From assembly GCA_009809945.1 (NCBI GenBank), contig WTPW01001150.1, forward strand, positions 65,793 to 129,792: 64,000 bases of DNA. The letters run 5' to 3'. This document shows, piece after piece, positions 11,918 to 23,681 of the stretch. Positions within the stretch are counted from its first letter, which is position 1. Every line of letters starts with the position of its first letter. The translations under genes and the position numbers were made by a program. This DNA is from Gigaspora margarita (Eukaryota > Glomeromycota > Glomeromycetes > Diversisporales > Gigasporaceae). Below the pieces are notes generated by a model that saw nothing but the letters and a program-made list of their open reading frames with translations, was not told the DNA's origin and did not search any database.

Positions 11918-12045
11918 TGCATAAGAAAATCGTAAATTTATATAAAAATTTTACATAAATTTATGATTTTCTTATAGTGTATAAGAAAATTGTAAATTTA
12001 TGTAAAAATTTTATATAAATTTATGATTACTTATAGTGTGTAAGA
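11918..12045. repeat. Two tandem hairpin units
   Basis: Two units of about 55 bp each read ataagaaaatcgtaaattta, then oligo-A/T, then the complement taaatttatgattttcttat. They are separated by agtgt. Each unit folds on itself. They sit exactly between elements E1 and E2. Confidence 0.6.
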
Positions 12046-14041
12046 AAAATGTGCAAAATATTTTGAAAAACCTCAAAATATTTTAGATCTAATATTTTTG
12101 AAATATTTCGAATACTTTTAAAATATTTTAGGACTAGGAAACAAAGCTGGATCAGTAGATTTGTAGCCTGAATCATACCAAAAGCATGTTTAACTAATAT
12201 TTTCAAAATGTTTCAAAATGTTTCAATGATTATAATACAAGATCAGATTAGATCTTTGTTTATTTTTTTTTGTTTAAAATTTAGATCTTTTATCAATTTT
12301 ACATTGTTTTTTTGTTTTTGTTTTGTTTTTTTTTCTGGTTTCATTTTATTTCCTTTAGTTTCATTTTGTTTTGTTATTTTTTTTTCTTTTATTTATTATT
12401 TTTTAATTTTTTTATTTTNNNNNNNNNNNNNNNNNNNNNNNNNNNNNNNNNNNNNNNNNNNNNNNNNNNNNNNNNNNNNNNNNNNNNNNNNNNNNNNNNN
12501 NNNNNNNNNNNNNNNNNNNNNNNNNNNNNNNNNNNNNNNNNNNNNNNNNNNNNNNNNNNNNNNNNNNNNNNNNNNNNNNNNNNNNNNNNNNNNNNNNNNN
12601 NNNNNNNNNNNNNNNNNNNNNNNNNNNNNNNNNNNNNNNNNNNNNNNNNNNNNNNNNNNNNNNNNNNNNNNNNNNNNNNNNNNNNNNNNNNNNNNNNNNN
12701 NNNNNNNNNNNNNNNNNNNNNNNNNNNNNNNNNNNNNNNNNNNNNNNNNNNNNNNNNNNNNNNNNNNNNNNNNNNNNNNNNNNNNNNNNNNNNNNNNNNN
12801 NNNNNNNNNNNNNNNNNNNNNNNNNNNNNNNNNNNNNNNNNNNNNNNNNNNNNNNNNNNNNNNNNNNNNNNNNNNNNNNNNNNNNNNNNNNNNNNNNNNN
12901 NNNNNNNNNNNNNNNNNNNNNNNNNNNNNNNNNNNNNNNNNNNNNNNNNNNNNNNNNNNNNNNNNNNNNNNNNNNNNNNNNNNNNNNNNNNNNNNNNNNN
13001 NNNNNNNNNNNNNNNNNNNNNNNNNNNNNNNNNNTTTTTTTTTTTTTACTTATTTTTTTAATTTTATTTTATTTTAATTATTCTCAACTTTCTTCAAAAT
13101 TTTGCAAGAAAACAATCTAACTTCTATCACTTTACAAAAATATTAACTCTAGCTTCTCTAGCACTTTGCAAAAAGTAGCGAATATAAGCGAATATGAAAA
13201 AAAGAAAATTTGGGACTTTGTTTATTTTTTTTTAATTGGCTTATAGTTTTGTTTTTTGTTTGTTTTTTTTTTTTTATTTATTTTTTTAATTTTATTTTAT
13301 TTTATTTATTCCCAACTTTCTTTGAAACTTTGCAAAAAAACAACCTGACTTCTGGCACTTTACAAAAATACCAACTCTAACTTCTTCAGTATTTTGCAAG
13401 AAGTAGCGAATATAAGCAAATATGAAAAAAGGAAATAATAGCTAACTGCAGAGTAAAGAAAATAAGTATGTTATTCTAGTATTTTTATATAATTAAATGC
13501 GACAAAGTGCGAAAGTATTTAAAATATTATTATTTTTTTTAATATTTTTTTTAGTTTCGTTTTTTTGGGGTTTATTTTTTTTATCAGTTTTTTTATTATT
13601 TTTTTTGTAAAAAATATATAATAATATATAATAAAAATATATAATATTAATTAAAAATTTAAAATAGAATGTCTAAAAAAACATATATAAAATTTTATAA
13701 TAAATTGCGAAACCTTGTGAAAACTTGCAAAAACTTATAAAATGTTTAAAATTTGCAAAAAGCATGATTATGTAAATATGATATTAATTGATCATAATAT
13801 CTCATTGATTTATGACAGTTTTATCAGTTTTCAATATTTGTAATATTTTTGCTATATTTTGAATTTACTATGCTATAAATGTTCATAATTATTACATCTG
13901 CGTAATACTTCATAGTTACTATAGCGTAAACTTATGTAATTATTACCCTTATGTAATATTCTAAACTAATCATAGGTATTTTGTAAGTTTACACTTGTAT
14001 AAAAACTTGCGAAAGTTTATGCATATTTTTTTTTGCTGATG
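12046..14041 (+). mobile_element. Family E element, copy E2 (left end worn, contains N gap)
   Basis: Shares with E1 the core agctggatcagtagattt (about 12148), acaagatcagatt (about 12239), the oligo-T and ctttgcaaaaa tract, the aataatagctaactgc block (13435) and an ATA-rich tract. The right end ttttgctgatg (to 14041) is followed by TA. The left terminus is not recognisable. The interior is lost in a 616-base gap. Confidence 0.55.
12419..13034. other. Assembly gap, 616 N
   Basis: Run of N flanked on both sides by oligo-T, inside family E copy E2. Frames that read through it are meaningless. The repeat content probably blocked assembly. Confidence 0.99.
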
Positions 14042-14043
14042 TA

Positions 14044-14222
14044 GTAATCAGAATTGAATTAACTTTTTTGTGTTAAATGTGCCTTACTAAGGGCTTCATT
14101 TTAAAAAAAAGTTTATTCAAATTGGACTACTAAATAGCAAGATAATTGCCAAAACTGTTTTTTTGCTTTTTAAATTTTAGAGATTTTTGCTAAAAAAATT
14201 AAGTATAACCTCTGTACTAGAT
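14044..14222 (+). repeat. Direct repeat, copy A (partner at 15773-15960)
   Basis: About 180 bp from tagtaatcagaattgaatta through tttattcaaattggactact to aagtataacctctgtactag match 15773-15960 with scattered substitutions. The left edge of similarity coincides with the right end of E2. This suggests E2 landed within or at the edge of this repeat. Confidence 0.65.
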
Positions 14223-15772
14223 GTTTGGGGTATATAAGGTGACAAAATTATTTTGGGTTTCGGGACCTGAAATTAAAAAATTTTCCAAAATTGTTTTTAA
14301 TCTATTTTACTTAAAACCTGAAATTTTTTAATTCTTTTTTTGAATAGACAAAATTATAAGAAACATAAATATATAAATTTTATTTGCTCTTTCTTATAAA
14401 AAATTTTAATTTATTTTACAAACCCGAAATAGGCATTTTTCAAAAATCAATTTTGGTGGCATCTATGGTCTGGGGTTCTGTTACAGTTTAGTAGTTTTAC
14501 AGAATCTGTTGACCAAATATCACCACTTTGAAATACACTTGTTGGTATTCTTTACAGATGAAAAATTCTAAAATCTTTTCTTTAACAAAAGTGGTAGCGC
14601 AGTTTTTTTTTTTTTTGTTACTATAGTGCGCGATATCTAAAGACTAAAATATATAATTTGTTCCATTTTGAAAAATTTTATAATAAATCTTGATGTTTTG
14701 TTGATTTCTTGTATTTTGATTGGTTAAAAAAATTTTTTTAATGGCTAAAATTTTATTAATTAACAAATTTTTTACAAATTAGCCATTAAACAAAGGCCAA
14801 AACATGTGACTTGTCCCATTTTTGTTAATTTTTTAATGTATTATATAAAAATTGAGTATATTTAAAATGTTATAAATCAAGAATATATAATAATTATTGT
14901 CAAAATAAAGCTGCTAAGTTGTAGCAAATTAACTTGGATACAATATAGTAGCTTTCTTTTTTTTATATCTTTTCTGTATTATAAGCTATTAATTTTTCAA
15001 ATTATTTTAGTCTTTAGATATCACATACTGTACTATACTAGAAAAAAAAAAGATTGATAATATTAAGCAAGTTGATCTAAAAATGATTACTAAAATATAA
15101 AAGTTTAATTGATAACATGTGCATGAGTTGTTACATAGTACCTGTAGAATAAACTAGTTTATAAGCTCGATTTCAAACTCTATTGAGCTTTATTTTATAT
15201 AATTAAATTCACATAGTTGAAAAACTTGTGTTTAGGAACAAACAGAGCAGAATTATAAATGATAGTATTATTATTTTTTTATTATTTTTTTTATAGATAT
15301 TTTGGTATATAGATTGTTAAACTATGCGCACACATAATGTATGCATGCATGCACCCATGCATATGGTGCCTACCTCTAATTGCAATAATATGTGAAATAT
15401 TACCTCTTGTGACCTCTTGGTTAAAAACATATATGATAGAAAATTTTTGGTGAAGATTATTCAAAATGTTTATCAGAAAATAAGCACATCCTACATATTG
15501 GGAGAAGGTACTTATTTTTAGCAATTTACAGTATGTTTTTACATATATTTGTTATCTTAAAATTGACAAGTTTTTGTTTTTGACAAAGTTGTATTTTTAA
15601 TTTGTCCAAAAATAAAAAAATATAACTTTGTATGAAAAGTAATATTCTTTTTCTTTTGCTCTATATAATTAGGACCCCAGACATCTCTCATATAGATTAT
15701 AACTGGATTTTGGCCAATTTTGGCCCCAATTTGCTAAAAATAACAAAATACATTTTTTTACATAACTTTGAT
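14223..15772. other. Gene-free interval with one MITE-like inverted pair
   Basis: Between about 14620 and 15036, gatatctaaagactaaaata and its complement form the ends of a roughly 415-bp inverted-repeat element. Its terminal sequence near 14617 is tatagtgcgcgatatc, and the complement of its right end gives tatagtacagtatgtgatatc. Elsewhere nothing is recognised. An ORF of 77 codons on the minus strand near 15291-15524 lacks any recognisable domain. Confidence 0.45.
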
Positions 15773-15960
15773 CTAGTAATTAGAATTGAATAAACTTTTT
15801 TTTGTTAGATGCGCATCACTAAGGACTTTATTTTAAAATAAAGTTTATTCAAATTGGACTACTGGATGCCAAGATAATTGTCAAAAACTGGGTTTTTGCT
15901 TCGTAAATTTCAGGGATTTTTGTTAAAAAAAATTAAGTATAACCTTTGTACTAGATGTCC
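15773..15960 (+). repeat. Direct repeat, copy B (partner at 14044-14222)
   Basis: Partner of the repeat above, about 80% similar by eye. It contains tttattcaaattggactact and aagtataacctttgtactag. Upstream similarity does not extend past tagtaatt. Confidence 0.65.
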
Positions 15961-16084
15961 AGGTCCTATATAATCACAAATTTAATATATAGGTTGAAAA
16001 GAATTTTGTTTTTTTTTTTTTTAGAGTGAACTCATTGTTCATATAATTTTTATTAATATTTTTTATATTAATTATATATAATTA

Positions 16085-16840
16085 GGGTATTGCTATTCAC
16101 ACCATGGTTTTTGCTATTTGCACCATAGATTTTGTGTAATGTTAGATTATTAATCAACTTTTTCTATTTGCACTATGGCAATATATGTTGCACCAATAAA
16201 AAATCCTCTTTTTTTATAGATTAACAATATATAAAAAGATTTTTTACTGCTTTGCCATTTATTTAAACATCTCAATGGAGTCACAATTTTCATGTAACCT
16301 TAGGCTTTTTTAATGTTGCACCAATAAAAACTTGCCTTTTTTGTAGATTAACAACATGTAGGGGTGCAGGATAAGATTTTCACAATTTTTGTGTAATATT
16401 AGAACTGGTTAGAATGTTCTAGTAGGCCTGCTAATCTAATTTTATAATGTGGCCAACCCTAACCCTAATTTTATAATGTGGGCCACCTTACCCTAATTTT
16501 TTAAGGCCTTAACATAAGCGGGCCAGAATTTTGCAATTTTGTGTAACCTTGAGCTATTTTCATGTCCATCAATAAAAACTCACCTTTTTTGTAGATTAAC
16601 AACATGTAGGGGTGCAAAATAAGGTTTTCGCAATTTTTGTGTAACCTTAGACCATTTTAATATTGCACCAATAAATACTCGTCTTTTTTTGTAGATTAAC
16701 ATGTAGGGGTGCAAAATAAGATTTTTTCAAATGTTCGTGTAACTATACCACGGTGCAAATAGAAAGGTTGATTAATGATCTAATGTTACATGAAATCCAT
16801 AGTGCAAATAGCAAAAACCATGGTGCGAATAGCAATACCC
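16085..16840. mobile_element. TA-target element with about 93-bp terminal inverted repeats
   Basis: The termini begin gggtattgctattcacacca and, as complement, gggtattgctattcgcacca. They abut TA (16083-16084 and 16841-16842). The inside holds four diverged tandem units of about 115 bp, each with ttgtagattaacaacatgta and ggggtgca. One spacer contains aaccctaaccctaa, which is part of the repeat and not telomeric. It is non-coding. A second copy at 20793-23679 is split by family E copy E3. Confidence 0.8.
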
Positions 16841-16869
16841 TATAATTATTATACAAATTGTAATATCAT

Positions 16870-17447
16870 ATACTATGAACTCAGAACTACTTTATTTTTA
16901 AGTTAAACTAAATTGGACTCTCATACGTACCAAATCAGGATTTATGCTTCTGAACCTACTTTTATCTTTTACAATTGCATTCACTGTATCTTTTATACTG
17001 ATACTATTAACTCCCAAATAGGTGATTAGAGGTTGTTTGCAGTATTTATAGATCATTGTTTGATATACTTCCTGTTTGGTAGATGAGAAGGTACCAAATT
17101 CCCTATTACTAGTAATTGCTCATTTTTTACATGCAGCTCATTACTATAAGAGCCATGTCATTAATTATCTGATTATTTTTTATTAAAGGTCTACTTCCTT
17201 CTTCCCCTCCTTAATATAGATTTGGTCAGGTTCCTAAATATAATTTCAACATTTTTTATCCCTCTTTTTTTCTAAAAAATTACTTGATTTTTGTTACTCT
17301 TCTAACAGGCCCTCAACTCATTCTTTTATCAGAATTTTGGATGTATCTAGTATGTTCTACTATTCTAATTAATGTCTTTTTAGCTTCAGTATACAAGCAG
17401 CTATTATATAAGGAAACTACTATATGTTAATAAGATATAGGCTAGGT
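16870..17447. other. Decayed sequence without recognisable gene
   Basis: Base composition is less skewed than in nearby repeats. It may be the body of the tRNA-headed retroposon whose head is at 20666-20740, split by the 17456-20267 insertion. This is inference from position and style, not alignment. Confidence 0.25.
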
Positions 17448-17631
17448 TGTATAACTAGGCTTTCGCATGGGCCTGGGCTACTCACGGGTACCCATGGGTA
17501 GTACTACAAGGGCTAGGCCAGGGTATCGATTTTTGAACCCGCAGGTAAAGGTAAGGGCTCCAGGTACCAAGCCATTATACAGATGAGTAGGGCTTGGATA
17601 GTGCTGCTACCCTGTCCTTTTAGCCCATGGA

Positions 17632-18008
17632 CAGGGATGGTGAATAATATCGATTTGTATCGATCATATATAAAACGATAATTTTAGGCCAAATTATGGA
17701 AAAATCAATATTTTTGCAAATTTTAGTGCAGTGTAACAATATGCACTTGAGCAAAATTAAAATATAATTCAGGCCAGACAATATAAATTTGCTAACTTGA
17801 ACCGTTGATAAGCTTCGGTAAAATAGACAATCAACAAACACATCAGAAGAAGAAAGAAATTTTAGTTACTGGTCACATAATATCATGTTATCTGTAACTG
17901 TTGTACAAAATTTCGCATACTAATTGGCCAATTATGAGTATATCAATATTTTTAACCATACCGATCAATATTTTTGCAAAATCAAATTGATATTATTCAC
18001 CGTCCCTG
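17632..18008. mobile_element. hAT MITE, 377 bp, perfect 8-bp duplication
   Basis: The terminal repeats cagggatggtgaataatatc and, as complement, cagggacggtgaataatatc are flanked by a perfect cccatgga duplication (17624-17631 and 18009-18016). No real gene overlaps it. A 73-codon minus-strand frame inside is fortuitous. Confidence 0.85.
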
Positions 18009-18100
18009 CCCATGGATATCCGTTAAACTATTCCACGTGACTAACAACTAATAATAATCTAGTAAGTGGTAAATATAATTTTTATATTGCTTCCCGTTAT

Positions 18101-18867
18101 GCAAAACTTACGTTTTTGAGACTCCTGCACTTACTTTTTTGATACTCCTAGATGTACCCCAAAATTTATATACTTTTTGATACTAATATCATGTGCAGAT
18201 GACCATTACCTTTAAAATTGCTAATAACAATAAACTATTAAAAAAATATCATATAATAAATATTATAACTTTTCTATAAAGAACAGCCAACATAGGTTTA
18301 ATAAATAACTTGATTGCATGGTCCATGAATAGAATTTACTGTTTTTGAAAGTTTAGCATGCTTTATAATATCTTTTATTTTTAAACTTTTTAGTTATGGC
18401 CTGGTTGTGCAGGTTTTTAACAAAGATTATATTTATTTTTTAAACTAATATTTATATGATAAGTTTTTCTTAAAAAAAGAAAATTTATATTACATGTAAT
18501 GTTTTTTTAAAAAGATAAATAAATTTTTTAGTTAAAACTCTATCTGTGTAATAAATGTTTTAAATACAGTATATTATTAAGATCTATGCTTTTTAAAAAA
18601 CTTTAGTATGATTTTGAAATTAGTTTATTTAAGGTTAAATTTTTAAAACAAAAAATTCTCATAAAGTTGGATTTTTAAATAATAGGCAATTTTTGACTAA
18701 AACGAATACATGTTTTGAATTTTCAAGATCGCGTTATGTTATATCAAATCGCTATTTGTTGTGGCAATCATCACATGATAATAGTATCAAAAAAGTATAT
18801 AAATTTTGGGGTACATCTAGGAGTATCAAAAAAGTAAATACAGGAGTTTCAAAAACGTAAGTTTTGC
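18101..18867. mobile_element. Long-TIR element, possibly Mutator-like
   Basis: About 85-bp inverted repeats start gcaaaacttacgtttttgag and contain tttttgatactcctagatgt on both sides. The flanks tcccgttat and ctccgttac could be a decayed 9-bp target duplication. A 9-bp duplication with long terminal repeats is the Mutator pattern, but the mismatches make this tentative. Confidence 0.6.
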
Positions 18868-19092
18868 CTCCGTTACATGACCTTTTTGTTACAGGTCATG
18901 TACAATATATAAATAAGATAAGCAATGATGTTCCATGCTTATTTTCTTNTTTTTTTTTTTTAGCCTGTGTAGACGTTTTACTAGCCCTTTTTTTTTTTTT
19001 TTTAGGCTATAGATAATGAGTTGCATTGCTGGTGTTGTTGTTATTGGAGCGCTATTACTTGAAACATCTTTGTCATTGGTGTCATATTTAGC

Positions 19093-19199
19093 GTTGTTAA
19101 TGGAGTACTCCAGTTAATAATAAAACATATAACCCATTCTGAAGCACTCCAGAAATGTGTTATATATTTTATTAATGCCTGGAGTACTCCATTAACAAC
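19093..19199. mobile_element. Small MITE, 107 bp
   Basis: 21-bp perfect inverted ends: gttgttaatggagtactcca (plus g) at 19093-19113 and the complement at 19179-19199. The ends resemble those of the 940-1355 region. No clear target duplication. Confidence 0.65.
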
Positions 19200-20665
19200 C
19201 CTAGTCGTATTGAGTTTTCATTACTAGAATCATAGTATTGATATCGCCATTATTGGTATCATTCTTAAATCGTCGTTGAGCCTTTCAAAGTCACCGTTAC
19301 TAGAGCCATTGTTACTGGAATACCATTAGTAGAATGAAGTCCTGTTATTAAAGTCGCTATTAGTTGAATAAGTCATGTTTATTGTTTTTCACTATGGATT
19401 GCCATTACAAGATTGTTGTTACTGGTTATTTATAGTATGATTAACTAATTTTTTTTCAGATAGTTAGTCGTCATTTATAGAGCCATCGTTTTTGGTATTT
19501 TGCTTATTGATCTTTATTGGCTTGATTCATCGATTGATGGTGTTGGTATATCTGTACATTTTTTTAGATGTTATTGCTCGAGTTTCGCACATGTAACCTT
19601 GTGGTGTTGTTAGTCTTCGTTGGTGTGTATTCGTCACTTCAGCATCATTTTTGATGGGGTTGTTTTTTCTAATTTTTTGCTACTAGATTCGACAGTATTA
19701 TTGATACGTTGTTGTCAATGTCGCTATGGTTTTACAAATCGCTATTAGCTTCACCATGTGTCATATTGGTGAGTTACGATTCGTTACGTGACATGACAAT
19801 TTTGATGGTTAGAGTAGGATGAGATTAGTTAATAGTTAGGGTTAGTAGGGTTAGTAGAGTTAGTTAGGGGTTAGGATTAGTAGAATTAGTGGTTAGGGTT
19901 AGAAAGATAATTAGAATAAATATGTAAAAATATTAATTAATTAATAATAAAAATTCATAATAAAATTTAAATTTACTTACGTTTTGATTGGCTGATTATG
20001 TAAAATATGACCTATGACAAATATATCATGTAATGGAGGCAAATAAATTTATTTTTTTTCAAAAAATCTAAATGCTTACATTTTTAGGCAATAATAGTTG
20101 GGGCCCATAGGCTGTTCAAAGGGTATACGTATTCCAATGGGCTGGGCATGGGTATTAAAAACTAAGCCCTAGAGTAAGACTAGAGCTTAGGAAATGGGCC
20201 CTTGTACAAAAGGGTAGGGCTAGGGTACCACTAGTACCTGGCTCTACCTGGCCCATATGGAAGCCTATATATAACAAATATTACTTCTAACTAGAATCAT
20301 AGTTCTAAAACTATTTCCAGTTTTCGTCTGAGTAATTAGTAGTTTTTATTAGAGTATCTACTATGGCTATATCTCAGTCGTATTTTTACTACTAGTCTAG
20401 TAAATTCTGGTTTTGATTTATTACAAATCTTCAAGTACAACTATTTGACTCTTCTATGTATTTGTAATTTCCAATTTTGGTTTTTTTACATGTACCAGAG
20501 GTGTTTCTTTTATTATAAATCTGTTTCTATAGGTTCCTGTATGTTTTCACTATAAATAGTACCAATTTCTCTACAAGAAATCTTTCTTTTCAGAAACTTC
20601 TATCAATTAAGTATTTATATAAAATTTCACTAAATATGAAATGAGTATTTATAGAATTTTTTATC

Positions 20666-20740
20666 TACTAGAGCTTGAACCAGAAATCTCTAGTATAGGG
20701 TATAGGTGCCTAAACCACTAGGTTACGGACCTTATATCCT
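20666..20740 (-). other. tRNA-like sequence, probable head of a SINE-type retroposon
   Basis: Read on the minus strand, the segment has an A-box-like word (taacctagtggtt) followed after about 30 bases by a B-box-like word (ggttcaagctc). This is the spacing and order of a tRNA-derived pol III promoter. The acceptor ends do not pair convincingly, so it is unlikely to be a functional tRNA gene. Sequence downstream on the same strand (20650 to 20276) is non-coding and would be the retroposon body. Confidence 0.5.
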
Positions 20741-20852
20741 GTTAAAAAAATTTTGATTTCAAAGTTTATAGTAATTTTATATATATTTTATAGGGTATTG
20801 CTATTTATACCATGGTTTTTGCTATTTTCACTATGGTTTTTGTATAATATTA

Positions 20853-23053
20853 CATCGGCAAATTTTATATATAGATATATATTGATTACTAACCGGTAAG
20901 ATATATATCGATGATCAACACCCCTGCTGATTATTATCGATAGTGATAGTAATCGATATATATCCGGTTAATTGATATATATCTACTAGATATATATCGA
21001 TTAACCAAATATATATCGATAATCAACACCCCTGCCGATTATTATCAATAGTGATAGTAATCGATATATATCTAATATGATATCAATTAATAATTATTAT
21101 ATTCACATAATCATGCTCGCAAGGTTTTGCAATTTATTACAAATTTTATTTTTTTATTTATTATTATTATATATTATATTTTAAATTAAATAATCATATT
21201 TGCAAGTTTTCGCAATTTAATATAAAAATTATTTATTTATTATTATTATATATTATATTATATTACATATTTTTATTATATATTATTATAAAAAAAAATG
21301 AAAAACCAAAAAAAAACCCCTCCCAAAAAAAAACAAAAAAAAACAAAACCGAAAAAATAGTAATAATTTTTAACTACTTTCGCACTTCATCGCTTATATT
21401 TACTACTTGTTGCAAAGTGTCAGAAAAGTTAGAGTTGTTGTTTTTGCAAGTACCAGAAAAGTCAGATTGTTTTCTTGCAAAGTTTCGAAAAAAGTCAGGA
21501 ATAAATAAAATAAAATTAAAAAAATAAGTAAAACAAAAGAAAAACAAACAAAAACAAAAACATAAGCAAACTAAATAAAAAAAAACAAAGCTCCAAATTT
21601 CTATTTTCCTAAAGTAAGAGTTTGTTTCTTATAATTTAGAAATCGTTGAAGGTTTTCACAATGTACTGGAATAATAAAAAAATAAAAATCAAAGAAATAA
21701 GTAAAAAGAAAACAACGGAATATAAGCAAACTGAATAAAAATAAAAATAAACCCCCAAATTTCCATTATATTTGCTTCTATTCTCTCATATTCGCTTCTA
21801 TTTGCTTATATTTGCTTATTTTCGCTACTTTCTAAAAAATAGTAAGTAAAAAAAATAAAAAAACTATTCTCAGAAGTGTTAGTGTTATACCACCTGTACA
21901 AACACAAGAGGAACAAGAAAAATTACCCATATGACCCCGTACGAATCACATGAGAACGAGCAAGACCACCCTATACGAATGCAAGAGAAACGAGCAAGAC
22001 CACCCATACGAACGCAAGTGAAAAAAAACAAATGGACCACCTACAAGAACACTAACAATCTACGCAATACCATCTACAAGAATACCAAGAGGCACGTAAA
22101 GCTATTCCACAAGAACACCAACGACACAAGCTAGCAACAATTCCAACAACGACACCAACGACGACATCAATTACAACACCAGCGATGACACCAACTAGGA
22201 CAACACCAATGCGTTGCCTTGTGCAAAGTGTTGGAAAGTCTCTATATTTTATACCAAAAAGTGTTTTTTTGTAGAAATAAAATAAAAAAAAATAAAAAAT
22301 AATAATAAATAAAAGAAAAAAATGATACTAAACGAAACAAAACGTAACAAAAAAAAACAAAGCGAAAACGAAAAAACAATGTAAAAGTGATAGAAGATCT
22401 AAATTATAAACAAAAAAAATAAACAAAGATCTAATCTGATCTTGTACTATGATCATCAAAACATTTCGAAACAAATCGAAACATTTTGAAAATATTAATT
22501 AAACGTGTCCTTGGTATGATTTAGAATACAGATCTACTGATCCAGCCCAGTCCTAAAATATTCGAATATATTCGAAATATTAAAAAAAAAAAAAAGAAAA
22601 AAAAGAAAGAGGAAAAAAAAAAGAAAGAGGAGAAAAAAAAGAAAAAGGGGAAAAAAAAGGGAAGGAGAAGTAAAAATCGTTCAAAAACACTTTTTTTTTT
22701 TTTTTCCTATGCCAGTTATTTTCGTCTTGTTTTTGCCTTTTTTTTAGCCTACTTTTTTTTGGAATTTTACTTTTTTTTTTTTTTTATTTGGTGATCTGGG
22801 TTGAAATTTTTGTGACACAGTCAAAACATTATGTAATCATTAAAGATCTGTTAATCGTTATATATCGTTTCAAATAATTCTGATTATAATCGATTTATAG
22901 ATATATAACAATTTAATATAAAAAATGATATATATCGATTTAGATATATATCGATTTTTATCCAATTAATCGATATATAACGATATTTTATAATTGATAT
23001 AAAACAATTAAGTGTTATATATCGATTAATATTATATATAAAATTTGCGGATA
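20853..23053 (-). mobile_element. Family E element, copy E3 (complete, 2.2 kb)
   Basis: The termini catcggcaaattttatatat and, as complement, tatccgcaaattttatatat abut TA (20851-20852 and 23054-23055). Subterminal regions hold about fifteen gatatatatcg-type palindromes instead of the tttcgaaa type seen at E1. The inside carries the family core in reverse (gatctaatctgatcttgta near 22430, ctactgatccagc near 22532), oligo-A tracts and a run of aagaacaccaacgacac words (about 21900-22200). The 67-codon frame at 21931-22134 falls in that degenerate array and has no recognisable domain. Confidence 0.75.
22585..22800. repeat. Purine-rich and oligo-T tract inside E3
   Basis: About 95 bases of A/G-only sequence (aaaaagaaagaggaaaaaa type) are followed by several oligo-T runs. 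Low complexity, no function inferred. Confidence 0.7.
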
Positions 23054-23681
23054 TAGATCATTAATTAATCTTATCTATTTGCACTATGGTATAGTTACAC
23101 AAATATTTGAAAAAATCTTACTTGCGTTGTTAATTTACAAAAAAGGTGAGTTTTTATTGATGGAATATTAAAATGGTCTAAAGTTATACAAAAATTGCTA
23201 AAATCTTATTCTGCACCTCTACATGTTGTTAATTTACAAAAAAAGGTGAGTTTTTATTAGTGCGACATAAAAATAGACCAAGATTACACAAAATTGTGAA
23301 ATTCTGGCCCGCATAATGTTAAGGCCTTAATAAATTAGGATGAGTTGGCCTACATTATAAAATTAGAGTTAGAATTGGTTTGCATTATAAAATTAGATTA
23401 GCAGGCCTACTAGAATATTCTAATTAGTTCCAAGGTTATACAAAAATTGCAAAAATCTTATCCTGCACTCCTATATGTTGTTAATCTACAAAAAAAGATG
23501 AGTTTTTATTGGTGCAACATTGAAAAAGCCTAAGATTATACAGAAAGACCTTTTTTATATGTTGTTAATCTACAAAAAAAGGAGTTTTTATTGGTACAAC
23601 ATATATTACTATGGTGCAAATAGAAAAAGTTGATAATATGGTGCAAATAGCAAAAACCATGGTGTAAATAGCAATACCTTA

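Larger units (their letters stand above)
18089..20043. mobile_element. Element with ttgcctccgttacatga ends, interrupted
   Basis: Its right end, atcatgtaatggaggcaa (to 20043), is the complement of the sequence at about 18863 (ttgcctccgttacatgac) and of its split other half near 18089 (ttgcttcccgttat). The interior 18960-19850 is a degenerate trinucleotide-rich tract (gttgttgttattgg, attactagaatcat). Target duplication not resolved. Confidence 0.5.
17456..20267. mobile_element. hAT-like composite element with nested insertions, 2.8 kb
   Basis: The termini taggctttcgcatgggcctg and, as complement, taggcttccatatgggccag are imperfect inverted repeats. The flanks are tgtataac (17448-17455) and tatataac (20268-20275), an 8-bp duplication with one mismatch. 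The ends are unusually G-rich (gggtacccatggg). It hosts at least three younger elements (17632-18008, 18089-20043 and 18101-18867). No transposase frame survives. Confidence 0.65.
20793..23679. mobile_element. Second copy of the 16085-type TA element, split by E3
   Basis: The left piece (20793-20850) begins gggtattgctatttatacca. The right piece (23056-23679) ends in ggtgtaaatagcaatacct. TA flanks both ends (20791-20792 and 23680-23681). Without E3 the element would be about 684 bp, close to the 756 bp of its relative. It carries the same ttgtagattaacaacatgta tandem units. Confidence 0.75.

Noticed and set aside
12208..13077. Open frames of 249-289 codons across 12.2-13.1 kb
   Set aside because: They run through 616 N. 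The flanking codons are oligo-T.
16450..16490. aaccctaaccctaa words suggesting telomeric repeats (also near 31620, 36750 and 52440)
   Set aside because: Only one or two units each, embedded in interspersed elements. Not a telomere or clear interstitial telomeric array.
20666..20740. Functional tRNA gene on the minus strand
   Set aside because: A and B boxes are present, but the acceptor and anticodon stems do not pair convincingly. A tRNA-derived retroposon fits better.
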